From assembly GCF_017830045.1 (NCBI RefSeq), contig NZ_JAEDXU010000008.1, forward strand, positions 1 through 64,000: 64,000 nt of DNA, read 5' to 3'. The notes beneath the pieces are model-generated. The model searched no databases. It was given only the letters and a program-made list of their open reading frames with translations, and was not told the origin of the DNA. This document shows, piece by piece, positions 56,446 to 64,000 of this stretch; position 1 is the stretch's first letter, and each line of letters begins with the position of its first letter. Source of the stretch: Enterococcus larvae (GTDB taxonomy: Bacteria > Bacillota > Bacilli > Lactobacillales > Enterococcaceae). The position numbers and the translations under genes were made by a program.

Positions 56446-57248
56446 GTTGTTCTCCTCCTGATTTTAGCCATCTGTTCAACTGTACTGCTATCTAATTGTG
56501 ATAACACATCCAATAAATTGTTTCTAAAGGTACCTACAGCCAAACCATTTAGTTCTGCACTAGCCAGCTCACCAGCCACTGCATAGCTGCAATTTGCAAT
56601 AACCACCGCTTCCAGCTTTCCCTCATTCGCCACAGACAGAAAAGCGCCGCAAAGACAAGACAGCAGACAACCTGCGCCTGTCATCGATGGAAAGAAGGCT
56701 GTGCCGTTCTCTACAAAATAAGTCAGCTGCCCGTCTGTGATGATATCTGTCTCCCCGCTAACAGACACTAGCGTTTGGTATTTTCCAGCAACTGTTTCAG
56801 CTGCATTAACTAGATTCCCAGAGCCGCTTCCGGCATCTACTCCTTTACTCTCCCATGGAATGTCAGCCAAAGCAGCAATTTCTCCGGCATTCCCTCGAAT
56901 AAGAGAAGGCTGAACCTCTGTTAGCAGTTGGCAAATCTCTCTTTTTCTAAAAGCTGTCGCTCCGACACCTACTGGATCTATTATCACAGGCTTAGCCAAC
57001 TGGTTAGCTTTCTTTCCGACGATTCTCATTGCCGCTAACTGCTCACTGGATAAAGTCCCTGTATTCAACACCGTCGCTGCTGCCAGCTCGGCAACCTCTT
57101 CCATTTCCTCCGGCGCACTTGACATGAATGGGGACGCACCTGCTGCTAATAATCCATTGGCAGAATCATTCGCTACAACAATATTGGTAATATTATGAAT
57201 CAAAGGATTTTGTTTTCTTATTTCATCAATCAAATAATATGGATACAT
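56442..57248 (-). CDS. thiM: Hydroxyethylthiazole kinase
   Basis: 268-aa kinase salvaging 4-methyl-5-hydroxyethylthiazole for thiamine synthesis. Features are PLIHNITNIVVANDSANGLLA at the N-terminus, the central LIRGNAGEIAAL, and the ATP/anion loop SMTGAGCLLSCL. The usual catalytic Cys is present in the TGAGC motif. ATG at 57248 follows GGGAGG; it lies within the 3' end of tenA (19-bp overlap). Confidence 0.95.
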   Translation of the reverse strand: MYPYYLIDEIRKQNPLIHNITNIVVANDSANGLLAAGASPFMSSAPEEMEEVAELAAATVLNTGTLSSEQLAAMRIVGKKANQLAKPVIIDPVGVGATAFRKREICQLLTEVQPSLIRGNAGEIAALADIPWESKGVDAGSGSGNLVNAAETVAGKYQTLVSVSGETDIITDGQLTYFVENGTAFFPSMTGAGCLLSCLCGAFLSVANEGKLEAVVIANCSYAVAGELASAELNGLAVGTFRNNLLDVLSQLDSSTVEQMAKIRRRTT

Positions 57249-57913
57249 GCGCTGTCCTCCCATTTTTCCTGTACATAAGCCATCTCCCAGAATTTCCATT
57301 CCTGATAACTGCTGATTAGAAAGCCTTGCAGCATCGCCTGACGTTCTGTCTTAGTTGCTGAAGCAGCCAAACGATCTGTCAGTTCTTTTTGTCTCGTCAC
57401 AGCCTCTCGATACCCTTCACTATCATAGGTCTCGATCCAACGCTGGTACAATGGATTTGAGGAACCGCTTTCTATCAGCTGTTCTCCTATTTCTTGATAC
57501 AGCCAATAACAAGGCAGTAAGGCAGCAGCAGTTCGAGCTGTGCTTCCAGTAGAAAGCTCACTATGCATATGAGTCGTGTAGTGATAGGCCGTCGGTGCAA
57601 TCGGAACCATTGCAATTTCTTCATTCGAGATTTTAAGCTCCTTGAAAAAGCCTTCTCTCACTGCAATCTCTGCTTCTTCCAGACCAATGACACCAGCCAA
57701 AAACAACTGCTTCTCTTCCTCGCGAACGGCAATATCCGCTGCCTTCTGATGAATCTTCGCAAACTGCTCTAAATAATACCTGTCCTGCAGTAAATAATAA
57801 CGAAAAATATCCGACGATAATGTTCCTGCCTGTAATTCTTGAATAAACGCATGCTTCTTACTTTTTTCCCACAGCTCTTCTGCTGCTGTCCTTGCTTCAC
57901 TTGTAAAGCTCAT
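57230..57913 (-). CDS. tenA: Thiaminase II / aminopyrimidine aminohydrolase
   Basis: 227-aa all-helical TenA enzyme that converts aminomethyl-HMP from degraded thiamine into HMP. Recognised by FIQELQAGTLSSDIFRYYLLQDRYYL, the catalytic cysteine in LLPCYWLYQEIG, and the C-terminal WKFWEMAY with its conserved Glu. ATG at 57913 is preceded by GAGGAGGAG. First gene after the TPP riboswitch; all enzymes of the cluster are for salvage, with no ThiC or ThiG nearby. Confidence 0.95.
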   Translation of the reverse strand: MSFTSEARTAAEELWEKSKKHAFIQELQAGTLSSDIFRYYLLQDRYYLEQFAKIHQKAADIAVREEEKQLFLAGVIGLEEAEIAVREGFFKELKISNEEIAMVPIAPTAYHYTTHMHSELSTGSTARTAAALLPCYWLYQEIGEQLIESGSSNPLYQRWIETYDSEGYREAVTRQKELTDRLAASATKTERQAMLQGFLISSYQEWKFWEMAYVQEKWEDSACIHII

Positions 57914-57956
57914 GTTACTCCTCCTCATGATTTTTTGAGAAGAAAGCCGAAAAAAC

Positions 57957-58003
57957 AGAAAAAGACACTTCAAAAAGGTTATTGAACCATTTTGAAGTGT
58001 CTG
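57957..58003 (-). terminator. Riboswitch expression-platform terminator
   Basis: AGACACTTCAAAA / TTTTGAAGTGTCT 13-bp stem followed by TTTTTCTG on the minus strand, between the TPP aptamer and tenA. Confidence 0.92.
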
Positions 58004-58021
58004 AAATATCTATTCTATTCC

Positions 58022-58106
58022 TTAGACTACTTCCCTACGCGAGTCTCAACTCACAGGTTCAAAGGGTCCGTTCAGGTGAACATCTCAGTCATAATGACTC
58101 CCCTAG
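58022..58106 (-). ncRNA. TPP riboswitch (THI box)
   Basis: Minus strand contains the conserved blocks in order: GGGGAGTC, CTGAGA, GACCCTTTGAACCTG and CGTAGGGAAGT. With the terminator just downstream it should stop transcription of tenA-thiM-thiD-thiE-GFA when thiamine pyrophosphate is abundant. An extended -10 TGATATACT (hexamer 58117-58122) lies just upstream and gives a start near 58110. Confidence 0.97.
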
Positions 58107-58191
58107 TATGTCTAACAGTATATCATACCGGCTTCATGGAAGACAGCAGAATCTCTGGCTACCACCGTGAAAAGATAGCCGCACTTAAAAG

Positions 58192-58240
58192 AAAAAGACC
58201 AAAGAGCAGCAGACTTATTTTGTCTCATACTCTTTGGTCA
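58192..58240 (-). terminator. Terminator after the flippase-like gene
   Basis: GACCAAAGAG / CTCTTTGGTC 10-bp stem with an inner AGAC/GTCT pair, followed by TTTTTC on the minus strand. Confidence 0.88.
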
Positions 58241-58297
58241 TCTCTTGTAAAATCAATAATTGCTAAACAATCAGCCAAGTGATTCCTCAGAAAAAGT

Positions 58298-59332
58298 TTA
58301 CTCTGAAGACTCCTCCCGTACAGCGATAATTTCCTCTTTTATTTCTCTGCGCTTGATCAGCATGACATAAACCATCCCAATCAGAAATGGCAAGACAAAG
58401 CTGCTGAATCGATATAACAGTAAAGAAGATACAGCATCAACCGTTCCTACAAGCGGCTTGAACAACAGCAGATAAACAAACTCAAAAGAGCCGATCCCCG
58501 CCGGTGTTGGGATTACTCCCGCCAGTACTATGGAGAAGCTGGTATATGATAGAACCTGCAGCAAATCAATAGTCGGATGCTGTTCCACCAGTGCAACATA
58601 AGGAATCAGCAGCCAGATCAATACCTTAGCAACATTCCAAAAGAAAATCCGCAGCAATGCAGAGCGATCCTTGATGATTGTCTGTACTGTATCCCTCAAT
58701 GAGTAAATTTGAATGTTGCATTTATCGACCCAGTCACGCAGTTTTTGACTCTTGATAAACTTGTTGGCCCAGACTGTCAGAAGAACTTGAAGTCGAATGC
58801 TGACTGATAATGCCAGTATCGCAAAAACAATCAAAAATGTAATGATCATCCCCGCCAAAATAAACGGAATCATTTTTGGGGAGCTTTCATAAAGCTGTGT
58901 AAACTGAGAAATCAGACCCAATACTGCTAAAAAAATGACAGCCAGCTTATACATGATCATGTGGAGGGCAGTAACACCCATCCCTTGCGAAACAGCCAGT
59001 CCTTTCTTTCGATAAAAAAGAACTTCGGATACCAGTGTTCCGGTACCAAATGAAACAATGCGATAAAACGCTACATAGCAGGATGTAAAAAAGCCATCTG
59101 TCATAGTAAAGTTTGGTTGAAAACTCTCAACTATTTCCTTAATAGACTGTCCTTCCACAAATTGATACCCGACACCCAAGATAACGACCAAAACAGCAAC
59201 GACTGCGCTGGTCTTCATCAACTGAGCAAAGATATCACTTAATGAATTATCCACCACATAGAAGACCACACCAATCATGACTGCCATCAGCAGTACATTC
59301 AGAAAAATCTTCAATTTAGGTTTGTTTTTCAT
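58298..59332 (-). CDS. UPF0104 / MprF-like flippase-domain membrane protein
   Basis: 344-aa integral membrane protein of the lysylphosphatidylglycerol synthase TM-region (YbhN/AglD/UPF0104) family with about eight helices. Features are AFYRIVSFGTGTLVSEVLFYRKKGL and the C-terminal IPTPAGIGSFEFVYLLL, a family hallmark. There is no aminoacyl-transferase domain, so it is not MprF itself; a lipid or polyprenyl-sugar flippase role is possible. GGGGAG ribosome site. Neighbouring lipid kinase and DUF1294 genes suggest an envelope-lipid group. Confidence 0.87.
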   Translation of the reverse strand: MKNKPKLKIFLNVLLMAVMIGVVFYVVDNSLSDIFAQLMKTSAVVAVLVVILGVGYQFVEGQSIKEIVESFQPNFTMTDGFFTSCYVAFYRIVSFGTGTLVSEVLFYRKKGLAVSQGMGVTALHMIMYKLAVIFLAVLGLISQFTQLYESSPKMIPFILAGMIITFLIVFAILALSVSIRLQVLLTVWANKFIKSQKLRDWVDKCNIQIYSLRDTVQTIIKDRSALLRIFFWNVAKVLIWLLIPYVALVEQHPTIDLLQVLSYTSFSIVLAGVIPTPAGIGSFEFVYLLLFKPLVGTVDAVSSLLLYRFSSFVLPFLIGMVYVMLIKRREIKEEIIAVREESSE

Positions 59333-59343
59333 TCTTTCTCCCC

Positions 59344-59634
59344 TTAACCATAATAATTAGTGAAGTAAAAATAGAGAATTCCGCAAAATACGACACTGCC
59401 AATTATAAAGGCAACATAAAATTTTGGTTTCTTCGTTTTATGACGAAACAGCTGTTGACTGATCAATCCTGCCGGTCCGCCGCCAAGAACTCCCGCCAGC
59501 AAAATCTGGCTTTCAGGAATCCGCCATTCTCTTTTTCTTGCCTGTCTTTTATCATAATACATCAGGATCAATGTATACAAGTTGATTCCTACTAAATAAA
59601 TCCAAAATAGTTCATTTAAGCGTTCAGTTATCAT
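59344..59634 (-). CDS. DUF1294 membrane protein
   Basis: 96-aa membrane protein with DUF1294: an N-terminal helix (LFWIYLVGINLYTLILMYYDK), the family motif ARKREWRIPE, a helix with LLAGVLGGGPAG, RHKTKKPKF, and a final helix. ATG at 59634 is set by GAGGAAGG. It ends 11 bp before the UPF0104 gene and is probably cotranscribed. Function unknown. Confidence 0.85.
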   Translation of the reverse strand: MITERLNELFWIYLVGINLYTLILMYYDKRQARKREWRIPESQILLAGVLGGGPAGLISQQLFRHKTKKPKFYVAFIIGSVVFCGILYFYFTNYYG

Positions 59635-59687
59635 GACCTTCCTCACTTTCCTCTCATCTGTAGAGGATCAAACCGTGACGACAGAAG

Positions 59688-60590
59688 CTACTCTTCCTTA
59701 GGTGCAAAAACTGACAGACCCTGTTTGACCATTATCAGCTCCACCGGTAAATCTTCAGCCGGATCTCCGTCTACTCTGGTTCGAACTTTTTCCTTTCTTC
59801 GATTTTTTATTGTAACATGAGCGCCTGTTAAGTAGTGAATATCCGGCAGCTCATTGACTTTTCCCATAATGACCTTTGGAAGGTAGAAAATCAGCCGCAA
59901 TGAATTGATATGGGGCAAGATGATCAGATGGAATAGTCCATCATCCGGTTTTGCGGCAGCATCAAAATTACGATAACCACCCACAGAATTTGTCATCAGC
60001 AATGCAACAAGCTGTGTTTTCCCTTGCCATCGCTCATTATCCACTACTATATCCAAATCATAGTGCTTTTTCTTTAGCAGCAGCTTGAAAAAATTCCGAA
60101 TGAAGATCATTTTTCCATACTTCTGCTTTTCTTTTTGAGTGATTCTTGCAGCCGTATCAGCCAAAATACCAATGGTCATTGTACTGACAATACTGTGTTC
60201 ACCAATCAACCCATAATCGACCGCTCTTGTATGACCACTCAATATAACATCCGCAGCCTTCTCAAAATCACTCGGAAGCGCAAGCGCCTGAGCAACATTA
60301 TTGACTGTTCCTCCTGGTAAAATCCCCACCTTCAAATGAGGCAATTCTTCTTTGAAGGCAGCGACCATTCTATTGATCGTACCATCTCCACCAATAATGA
60401 TCAAGGTGTCGATTTCTTTCTCTCTTGATGCATCAACAGCTTCTTGATCGTCAATATCCGGACCGATTTCTTGAAGATAGCAGCTCAGCTCTTTGTTTTT
60501 TCCCTCTGCATACTCTTTGAAATGTTCTGCCAAGTCCTTGCCTTCATCGCTTCCGGAAGTATTGTTAAACAAAATCATCAATTTCTTCAT
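59688..60590 (-). CDS. Diacylglycerol kinase family lipid kinase
   Basis: 300-aa soluble lipid kinase of the DgkB/YegS/BmrU family. The nucleotide-binding motif is IIIGGDGTINRMV, substrate motif is GILPGGTVNNVAQAL, and the C-terminal beta-sandwich carries RVDGDPAEDLPVEL. Such enzymes phosphorylate diacylglycerol to return it to phospholipid synthesis during lipoteichoic acid turnover; some are YegS-like. Ribosome site GGGGGAG. Separated from pepT by a terminator. Confidence 0.92.
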   Translation of the reverse strand: MKKLMILFNNTSGSDEGKDLAEHFKEYAEGKNKELSCYLQEIGPDIDDQEAVDASREKEIDTLIIIGGDGTINRMVAAFKEELPHLKVGILPGGTVNNVAQALALPSDFEKAADVILSGHTRAVDYGLIGEHSIVSTMTIGILADTAARITQKEKQKYGKMIFIRNFFKLLLKKKHYDLDIVVDNERWQGKTQLVALLMTNSVGGYRNFDAAAKPDDGLFHLIILPHINSLRLIFYLPKVIMGKVNELPDIHYLTGAHVTIKNRRKEKVRTRVDGDPAEDLPVELIMVKQGLSVFAPKEE

Positions 60591-60611
60591 GCAATCTCCC
60601 CCTACCGGAAA

Positions 60612-60652
60612 AAATCAGGCTGGAGCTTATCAAACTCATCAGCTCCAGCCTA
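60612..60652 (-). terminator. Terminator of pepT
   Basis: AGGCTGGAGC / GCTCCAGCCT 10-bp stem followed by GATTTTTTCC on the minus strand. Confidence 0.88.
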
Positions 60653-60668
60653 TCTATATGTTTCCTGA

Positions 60669-61898
60669 TTATTTAGCGTTCAGTTCAGCAATTTTCACAA
60701 TCACATCTGTCGCTTTTTCCATCGCTTGTAATGAAACAAACTCAAAACGACCATGCATATTTTCGCCTCCGGCAAAAATATTTGGTGTTGGTGTTCCCAG
60801 ATAAGAGATTTTTGACCCATCTGTTCCGCCACGGATCGGCTCAATCAATGGTTTGATTTCCAAGTCGATCATTGCCTGTTTCGCCAGCTCGACGATACTC
60901 ATATCCTTTTCAATGATTTCTTTCATATTATAGTACTGATCAGTCATCTCAACAGCGATTCGCTCTTGATCAAAGGCTGCGTTCATTTTTTCTTGAAGTT
61001 CAGTGATCAGTTGCTTACGCTCTTCAAATTTTTCTCGGTCGTGATCTCGAACGATATAAATCGCAGTAGCTTCCTCCGGTGTGCCTGATAAAGAATACAA
61101 ATGGAAAAACCCTTCATAGCCATCAGTTTTTTCAGGAACTTCATTTGCAGGAAGCATATTCTGAAAATCAATCGCCAGCTGTAACGCATTGATCATCGTA
61201 TTTTTCGCTGTTCCCGGATGAACATTTTTACCATAGAATGTTATATCCGCTTGTGCGGCATTGAAGGTTTCATACTGTAGTTCCCCAACAGGTCCTCCAT
61301 CCATCGTATAGGCAAAGTCAGCATCGAACTGCTCTACATCAAATTTATCTGCCCCTACACCGATTTCTTCATCCGGACCGAACGCAACGCGGATCGTTCC
61401 ATGTTTAATCGATGGGTTCTTAATCAGGATCTCCATTGCTGTCATGATCTCAGCAATTCCTGATTTATCATCTGCCCCCAATAAGGTTGTTCCATCTGTT
61501 GTGATCAATGTCTGACCAGCGTAGTTTTTTAGATTAGGAAAATCTTTTGTGTTCAGTGTGTATTTTCCAGCCTTATCTAATTTGATTGTAGATTCCCCGT
61601 CGTAGTTCTCTACGATTTGCGGATTCACATTCTCTGCATTGAAATCAGCCGTATCCATGTGAGCAATAAATCCAATCGTACGAACAGCCTTTTCTGTATT
61701 TGCCGGTAATGTTGCAATCACAAAGCCGTTGCTCTCATTATAGATAACATCAGACATGCCGAGCTCTTCTAGTTCCTTTTTCAAGGTATGGGCAAAAGCA
61801 ACCTGTGTTTCTGTAGATGGTGTTGTCGTGCTCTTTGGATTTGAGCGTGTTTCTGTTTTTACATAGCTTAAAAATCGAGGTAATAAATTTTCGTACAT
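60669..61898 (-). CDS. pepT: Peptidase T (tripeptide aminopeptidase)
   Basis: 409-aa dizinc M20B aminopeptidase releasing the N-terminal residue of tripeptides in the cytoplasm. Metal-binding and catalytic motifs are [45 protein letters not shown] and PIRGGTDGS. The C-terminal end [12 protein letters not shown] is typical. AGGAG precedes the ATG and the gene begins 11 bp after the Nif3-like gene, so trmK, nif3 and pepT form one operon. Confidence 0.97.
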   Translation of the reverse strand: MYENLLPRFLSYVKTETRSNPKSTTTPSTETQVAFAHTLKKELEELGMSDVIYNESNGFVIATLPANTEKAVRTIGFIAHMDTADFNAENVNPQIVENYDGESTIKLDKAGKYTLNTKDFPNLKNYAGQTLITTDGTTLLGADDKSGIAEIMTAMEILIKNPSIKHGTIRVAFGPDEEIGVGADKFDVEQFDADFAYTMDGGPVGELQYETFNAAQADITFYGKNVHPGTAKNTMINALQLAIDFQNMLPANEVPEKTDGYEGFFHLYSLSGTPEEATAIYIVRDHDREKFEERKQLITELQEKMNAAFDQERIAVEMTDQYYNMKEIIEKDMSIVELAKQAMIDLEIKPLIEPIRGGTDGSKISYLGTPTPNIFAGGENMHGRFEFVSLQAMEKATDVIVKIAELNAK

Positions 61899-61909
61899 CT
61901 TGATTACTC

Positions 61910-63028
61910 CTATCTAAATTTGAATGGATTCGTATTTATTTCAGATTGTATAAATGTTACATTCCAATTATAGTCCTTTTTCCATTGATTGAATAGTTTG
62001 ACCAACTCGGGCATGCACAGTTCCTCAATATGATGGCCAGGATCGATGACGGCTAACCCCTCCGCTTCCATATCATGAGCGGTGTGATAGTAGACATCTC
62101 CTGTAATGTAAACATCTGCCTTTTTAGCTAACGCATCTTTGTAAAATTTCTCGCCGCTGCCTCCGCAAATTGCCACTCGTTTGATCTCTTTTTCTTCATC
62201 ATCTGCTACCAATCGCAGGCCTTCCAATGAGAACTTTTCTTTGATCAACACAACAAATTGAGCGAGAGAAACAGGGCTATCCAACTCTCCTACTCTTCCT
62301 AAGCCGTAATCTTTTTTCAGATTATCGATTGTATACAAATCAAAAGCAGGCTCTTCATATGGATGAGCTGCAAGCATAGCCGAGATCACTTGTCTCTCCA
62401 AGGTTTCAGGAAAGATCACTTCGATTTTTGCCTCCTGCACACGCTCTTCTTGGTTAAGCTCTCCAATCGTTGGATTTGCACCATCGACAGGTGTAAAGCG
62501 ACCTGTGCCAATCATTGAATAGCTGGTATTTCTATAATCACCCTGTGTTCCGGCGCCAGCTTGTCCTAGCGCAGTCCTCATTTCGGCTGCATGCTCCACC
62601 GGAACAAAAACAGCCAGCTTTTTATAAGGAACAGTATGTGTTTTCGTTAAGTAGGTCGTCTCATGAATCCCCAGCAACTCACAAAACCAGTCATTCAAGC
62701 CATTTTCAATAATATCAAGATTTGTATGGGCAGCAAACACAGCAATGTCGTTTTTGAGAAGATCCGCATACATCTTTGTTTGAGGCTCATCTATATCCAG
62801 CCGCTTTGCCGGACGAAAAATCGGCGGATGCTTGGCAATAATCAAATCAACCTTTTTCTCAATTGCCTCTGTCACTACCTCCGGACGAACGTCCAAAGTC
62901 ACCATGACCGTTTCAATTTCCTTATTTAGTGTACCAATGTGCAACCCAACCGGATCACCAGCTTCAGCCAGCCATTGAGGGCAGTAGCTTTCAAACTTCT
63001 CAATAAAGGTATTTCCACTGATACTCAT
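61910..63028 (-). CDS. Nif3-like dinuclear metal centre protein
   Basis: 372-aa protein of the NIF3/YqfO/DUF34 family, hexameric with a dimetal site. Ligand motifs are [18 protein letters not shown] and [10 protein letters not shown] with its histidines. The longer Gram-positive form includes a PII-like insert ([18 protein letters not shown]) at about residues 135-240. Role unsettled; linked to GTP cyclohydrolase-like or metal-insertion functions. Its ATG overlaps the trmK stop (ATGA), the conserved rpoD-trmK-nif3 arrangement. Confidence 0.93.
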   Translation of the reverse strand: MSISGNTFIEKFESYCPQWLAEAGDPVGLHIGTLNKEIETVMVTLDVRPEVVTEAIEKKVDLIIAKHPPIFRPAKRLDIDEPQTKMYADLLKNDIAVFAAHTNLDIIENGLNDWFCELLGIHETTYLTKTHTVPYKKLAVFVPVEHAAEMRTALGQAGAGTQGDYRNTSYSMIGTGRFTPVDGANPTIGELNQEERVQEAKIEVIFPETLERQVISAMLAAHPYEEPAFDLYTIDNLKKDYGLGRVGELDSPVSLAQFVVLIKEKFSLEGLRLVADDEEKEIKRVAICGGSGEKFYKDALAKKADVYITGDVYYHTAHDMEAEGLAVIDPGHHIEELCMPELVKLFNQWKKDYNWNVTFIQSEINTNPFKFR

Positions 63029-63729
63029 TTTTCCAGAACCTCCTCAATCCTATTGATCTCCTGTTCCAGCTCAATGATTTTCTGCTGCTGATTGATTTTA
63101 GATTTTTTCAGCTGTTCAACAACGTTCCTACGCTGAGCGATTTCACGCTGCCATTTTTTCATGAATACATTGCCTCTTGATTGAAGCAGAAGCGGGCCAA
63201 AAGTCAGTTCTTCCTCTGTATATACTGCAGCAGCGCTTTTTCGTTCCGCACAGATGATTTCATAAATTTTTTGATTTTCTTCTAAAATTTCCTCGGATAG
63301 AATGGTATAGCCCTGAGCCATCAGCCAGCTTCGCAATACCTTTTCGCCAACATTCGGCTGAAGGATCAACATTTCATTTCCATTCAAATGACTAGTTGCT
63401 CTCCCTTTTTCCAGTATGTCTCGAATCAGGATGCCGCCCATACCGCAAATTGAAACAGCATTGATTTCATCCTCTGCCTTCACTGCATCTAGACCATCAG
63501 CTAAGCGAACAATGATTTTTTCACTCAGTCCATTTTTACGCACCTGTTTTTCAGCAGATTCATATGGTCCTTTGACAACCTCGCCGGCGACTGCATATTC
63601 TATTTTCCCCTGAAGCATCAGCGCAACAGGTAAATACGCATGATCTGAGCCGATATCTGCCAGACGACTGCCGACAGGAACTAACTCTCCTACACGCTCT
63701 AAACGTTTCGATAATTGATTTTCATTCAT
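63025..63729 (-). CDS. trmK: tRNA (adenine22-N1)-methyltransferase
   Basis: 234-aa SAM-dependent enzyme making m1A22 in tRNA. Rossmann motif I is LADIGSDHAYLP, motif IV is CGMGGILI, and a C-terminal coiled-coil (LKKSKINQQQKIIELEQEI) is characteristic. ATG at 63729 is set by GGAGGAATC; an upstream in-frame start at 63750 has no ribosome site. Upstream sequence to the right edge carries no gene; the sigma-factor gene usual before trmK would lie beyond. Confidence 0.94.
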   Translation of the reverse strand: MNENQLSKRLERVGELVPVGSRLADIGSDHAYLPVALMLQGKIEYAVAGEVVKGPYESAEKQVRKNGLSEKIIVRLADGLDAVKAEDEINAVSICGMGGILIRDILEKGRATSHLNGNEMLILQPNVGEKVLRSWLMAQGYTILSEEILEENQKIYEIICAERKSAAAVYTEEELTFGPLLLQSRGNVFMKKWQREIAQRRNVVEQLKKSKINQQQKIIELEQEINRIEEVLEK

Positions 63730-63983
63730 GTCTTGATTCCTCCACAGCATATTATAACATTCAATAGTATAGAAATCCTGTTTAATAGTCGTGAGAAATC
63801 ATTATTTTCTTTGCCGGAGCTGTGATTGACTGACCTTGTTTAAGGAGATCAAATTTCACTAAACAAAAAGATTTTTATTTCCAGAGTCACTCTCTTAAAA
63901 AGCTTGCTTTGGCTAAATTTTTTATAGTCGTGAAGCAGACAAAAAGTAAGACAGCTTCGTTATTCTACAGTGGTCAAAATGGA

Positions 63984-64000
63984 AAAAGAGAGAGGGACAA
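63984..64000 (-). repeat. Possible start of a fourth repeat copy
   Basis: The last 17 bases (AAAAGAGAGAGGGACAA) match the edge and flank of copy 2 (AAAAGAGAGTGGGACAA) with one change, in the same inverted orientation. Too short to be certain. Confidence 0.45.

Overview
The window is chromosomal DNA from a low-GC Gram-positive coccus, most likely an Enterococcus close to the E. faecalis group. The evidence is gene content and order: gnd beside an EtaRS/LisRK-type two-component system, pyk-pfkA-dnaE, fba / murA-rho-rpmE, dinG-ypmB-aspB-asnS, and trmK-Nif3-pepT. It is also AT-rich, with strong AGGAGG-type ribosome sites, PRD/PTS sugar control, a TPP-riboswitch thiamine salvage operon and an LPXTG surface enzyme. 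The species cannot be fixed from the sequence alone. I see no prophage, insertion sequence, CRISPR array or tRNA gene. About nine genes in ten lie on the minus strand; the plus-strand exceptions are an orphan ABC ATPase, a YjzD-like protein, a HAD phosphatase and yajQ.

Layout. 0-0.3 kb: three tandem rRNA promoters on the minus strand, feeding an rRNA operon beyond the left edge. 0.6-5.8 kb: etaRS-like regulators, gnd, then the DUF177-rpmF pair. 6-13.6 kb: ABC ATPase, the pfkA-pyk glycolytic operon, DnaE, YjzD. 13.9-20.2 kb: PmrA-like efflux pump, an NCS2 purine permease with a PurBox-like site, a cell-wall-anchored 5'-nucleotidase, and a HAD phosphatase. 20.5-27.2 kb: RidA, a membrane protein, rpmE2-rho-murA, fructose-bisphosphate aldolase, YitT. 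27.5-36.1 kb: YajQ, a glycosyltransferase/phosphodiester-glycosidase membrane operon ending in a 23-residue peptide gene, asparaginase with a RecB-nuclease/XPD-type helicase, MmcQ, Bax-inhibitor-1 and a MaoC-like protein. 36.4-41 kb: the beta-glucoside operon bglG-bglP-bglA with a cre, a RAT antiterminator and an attenuator. 41.3-47.9 kb: murC, a disordered protein, an orphan minus-strand transcription unit, asnS, aspB, ypmB. 48-54.2 kb: dinG, an unrecognised 513-residue protein, an APC permease. 54.5-58.1 kb: thiamine salvage operon tenA-thiM-thiD-thiE with a GFA-family gene attached. 58.3-63.7 kb: a flippase-like membrane protein, DUF1294, a lipid kinase, pepT, Nif3-like and trmK.

How it fits together. 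Most of the window is housekeeping: glycolysis, pentose phosphate, DNA replication and repair, cell-wall precursors (murA, murC), translation factors and transcription termination (rho). The accessory layer is nutrient scavenging: surface nucleotidase plus purine-base permease, beta-glucosides under catabolite and antitermination control, thiamine precursor salvage, asparaginase, amino-acid permease and tripeptidase.

The most unusual structures are these: (i) a roughly 168-bp two-hairpin intergenic repeat in three nearly identical copies, with what looks like the start of a fourth at the right edge; (ii) an orphan transcription unit of about 365 nt, with promoter and terminator but no annotated gene, at 44.25-44.65 kb; (iii) the GT2-GtrA / phosphodiester glycosidase / 4-TM protein / 23-aa peptide operon at 28.2-30.7 kb; and (iv) two unrecognised, largely disordered proteins near murC and dinG. 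No single dramatic new system is evident, but (i)-(iii) are the best places to look.
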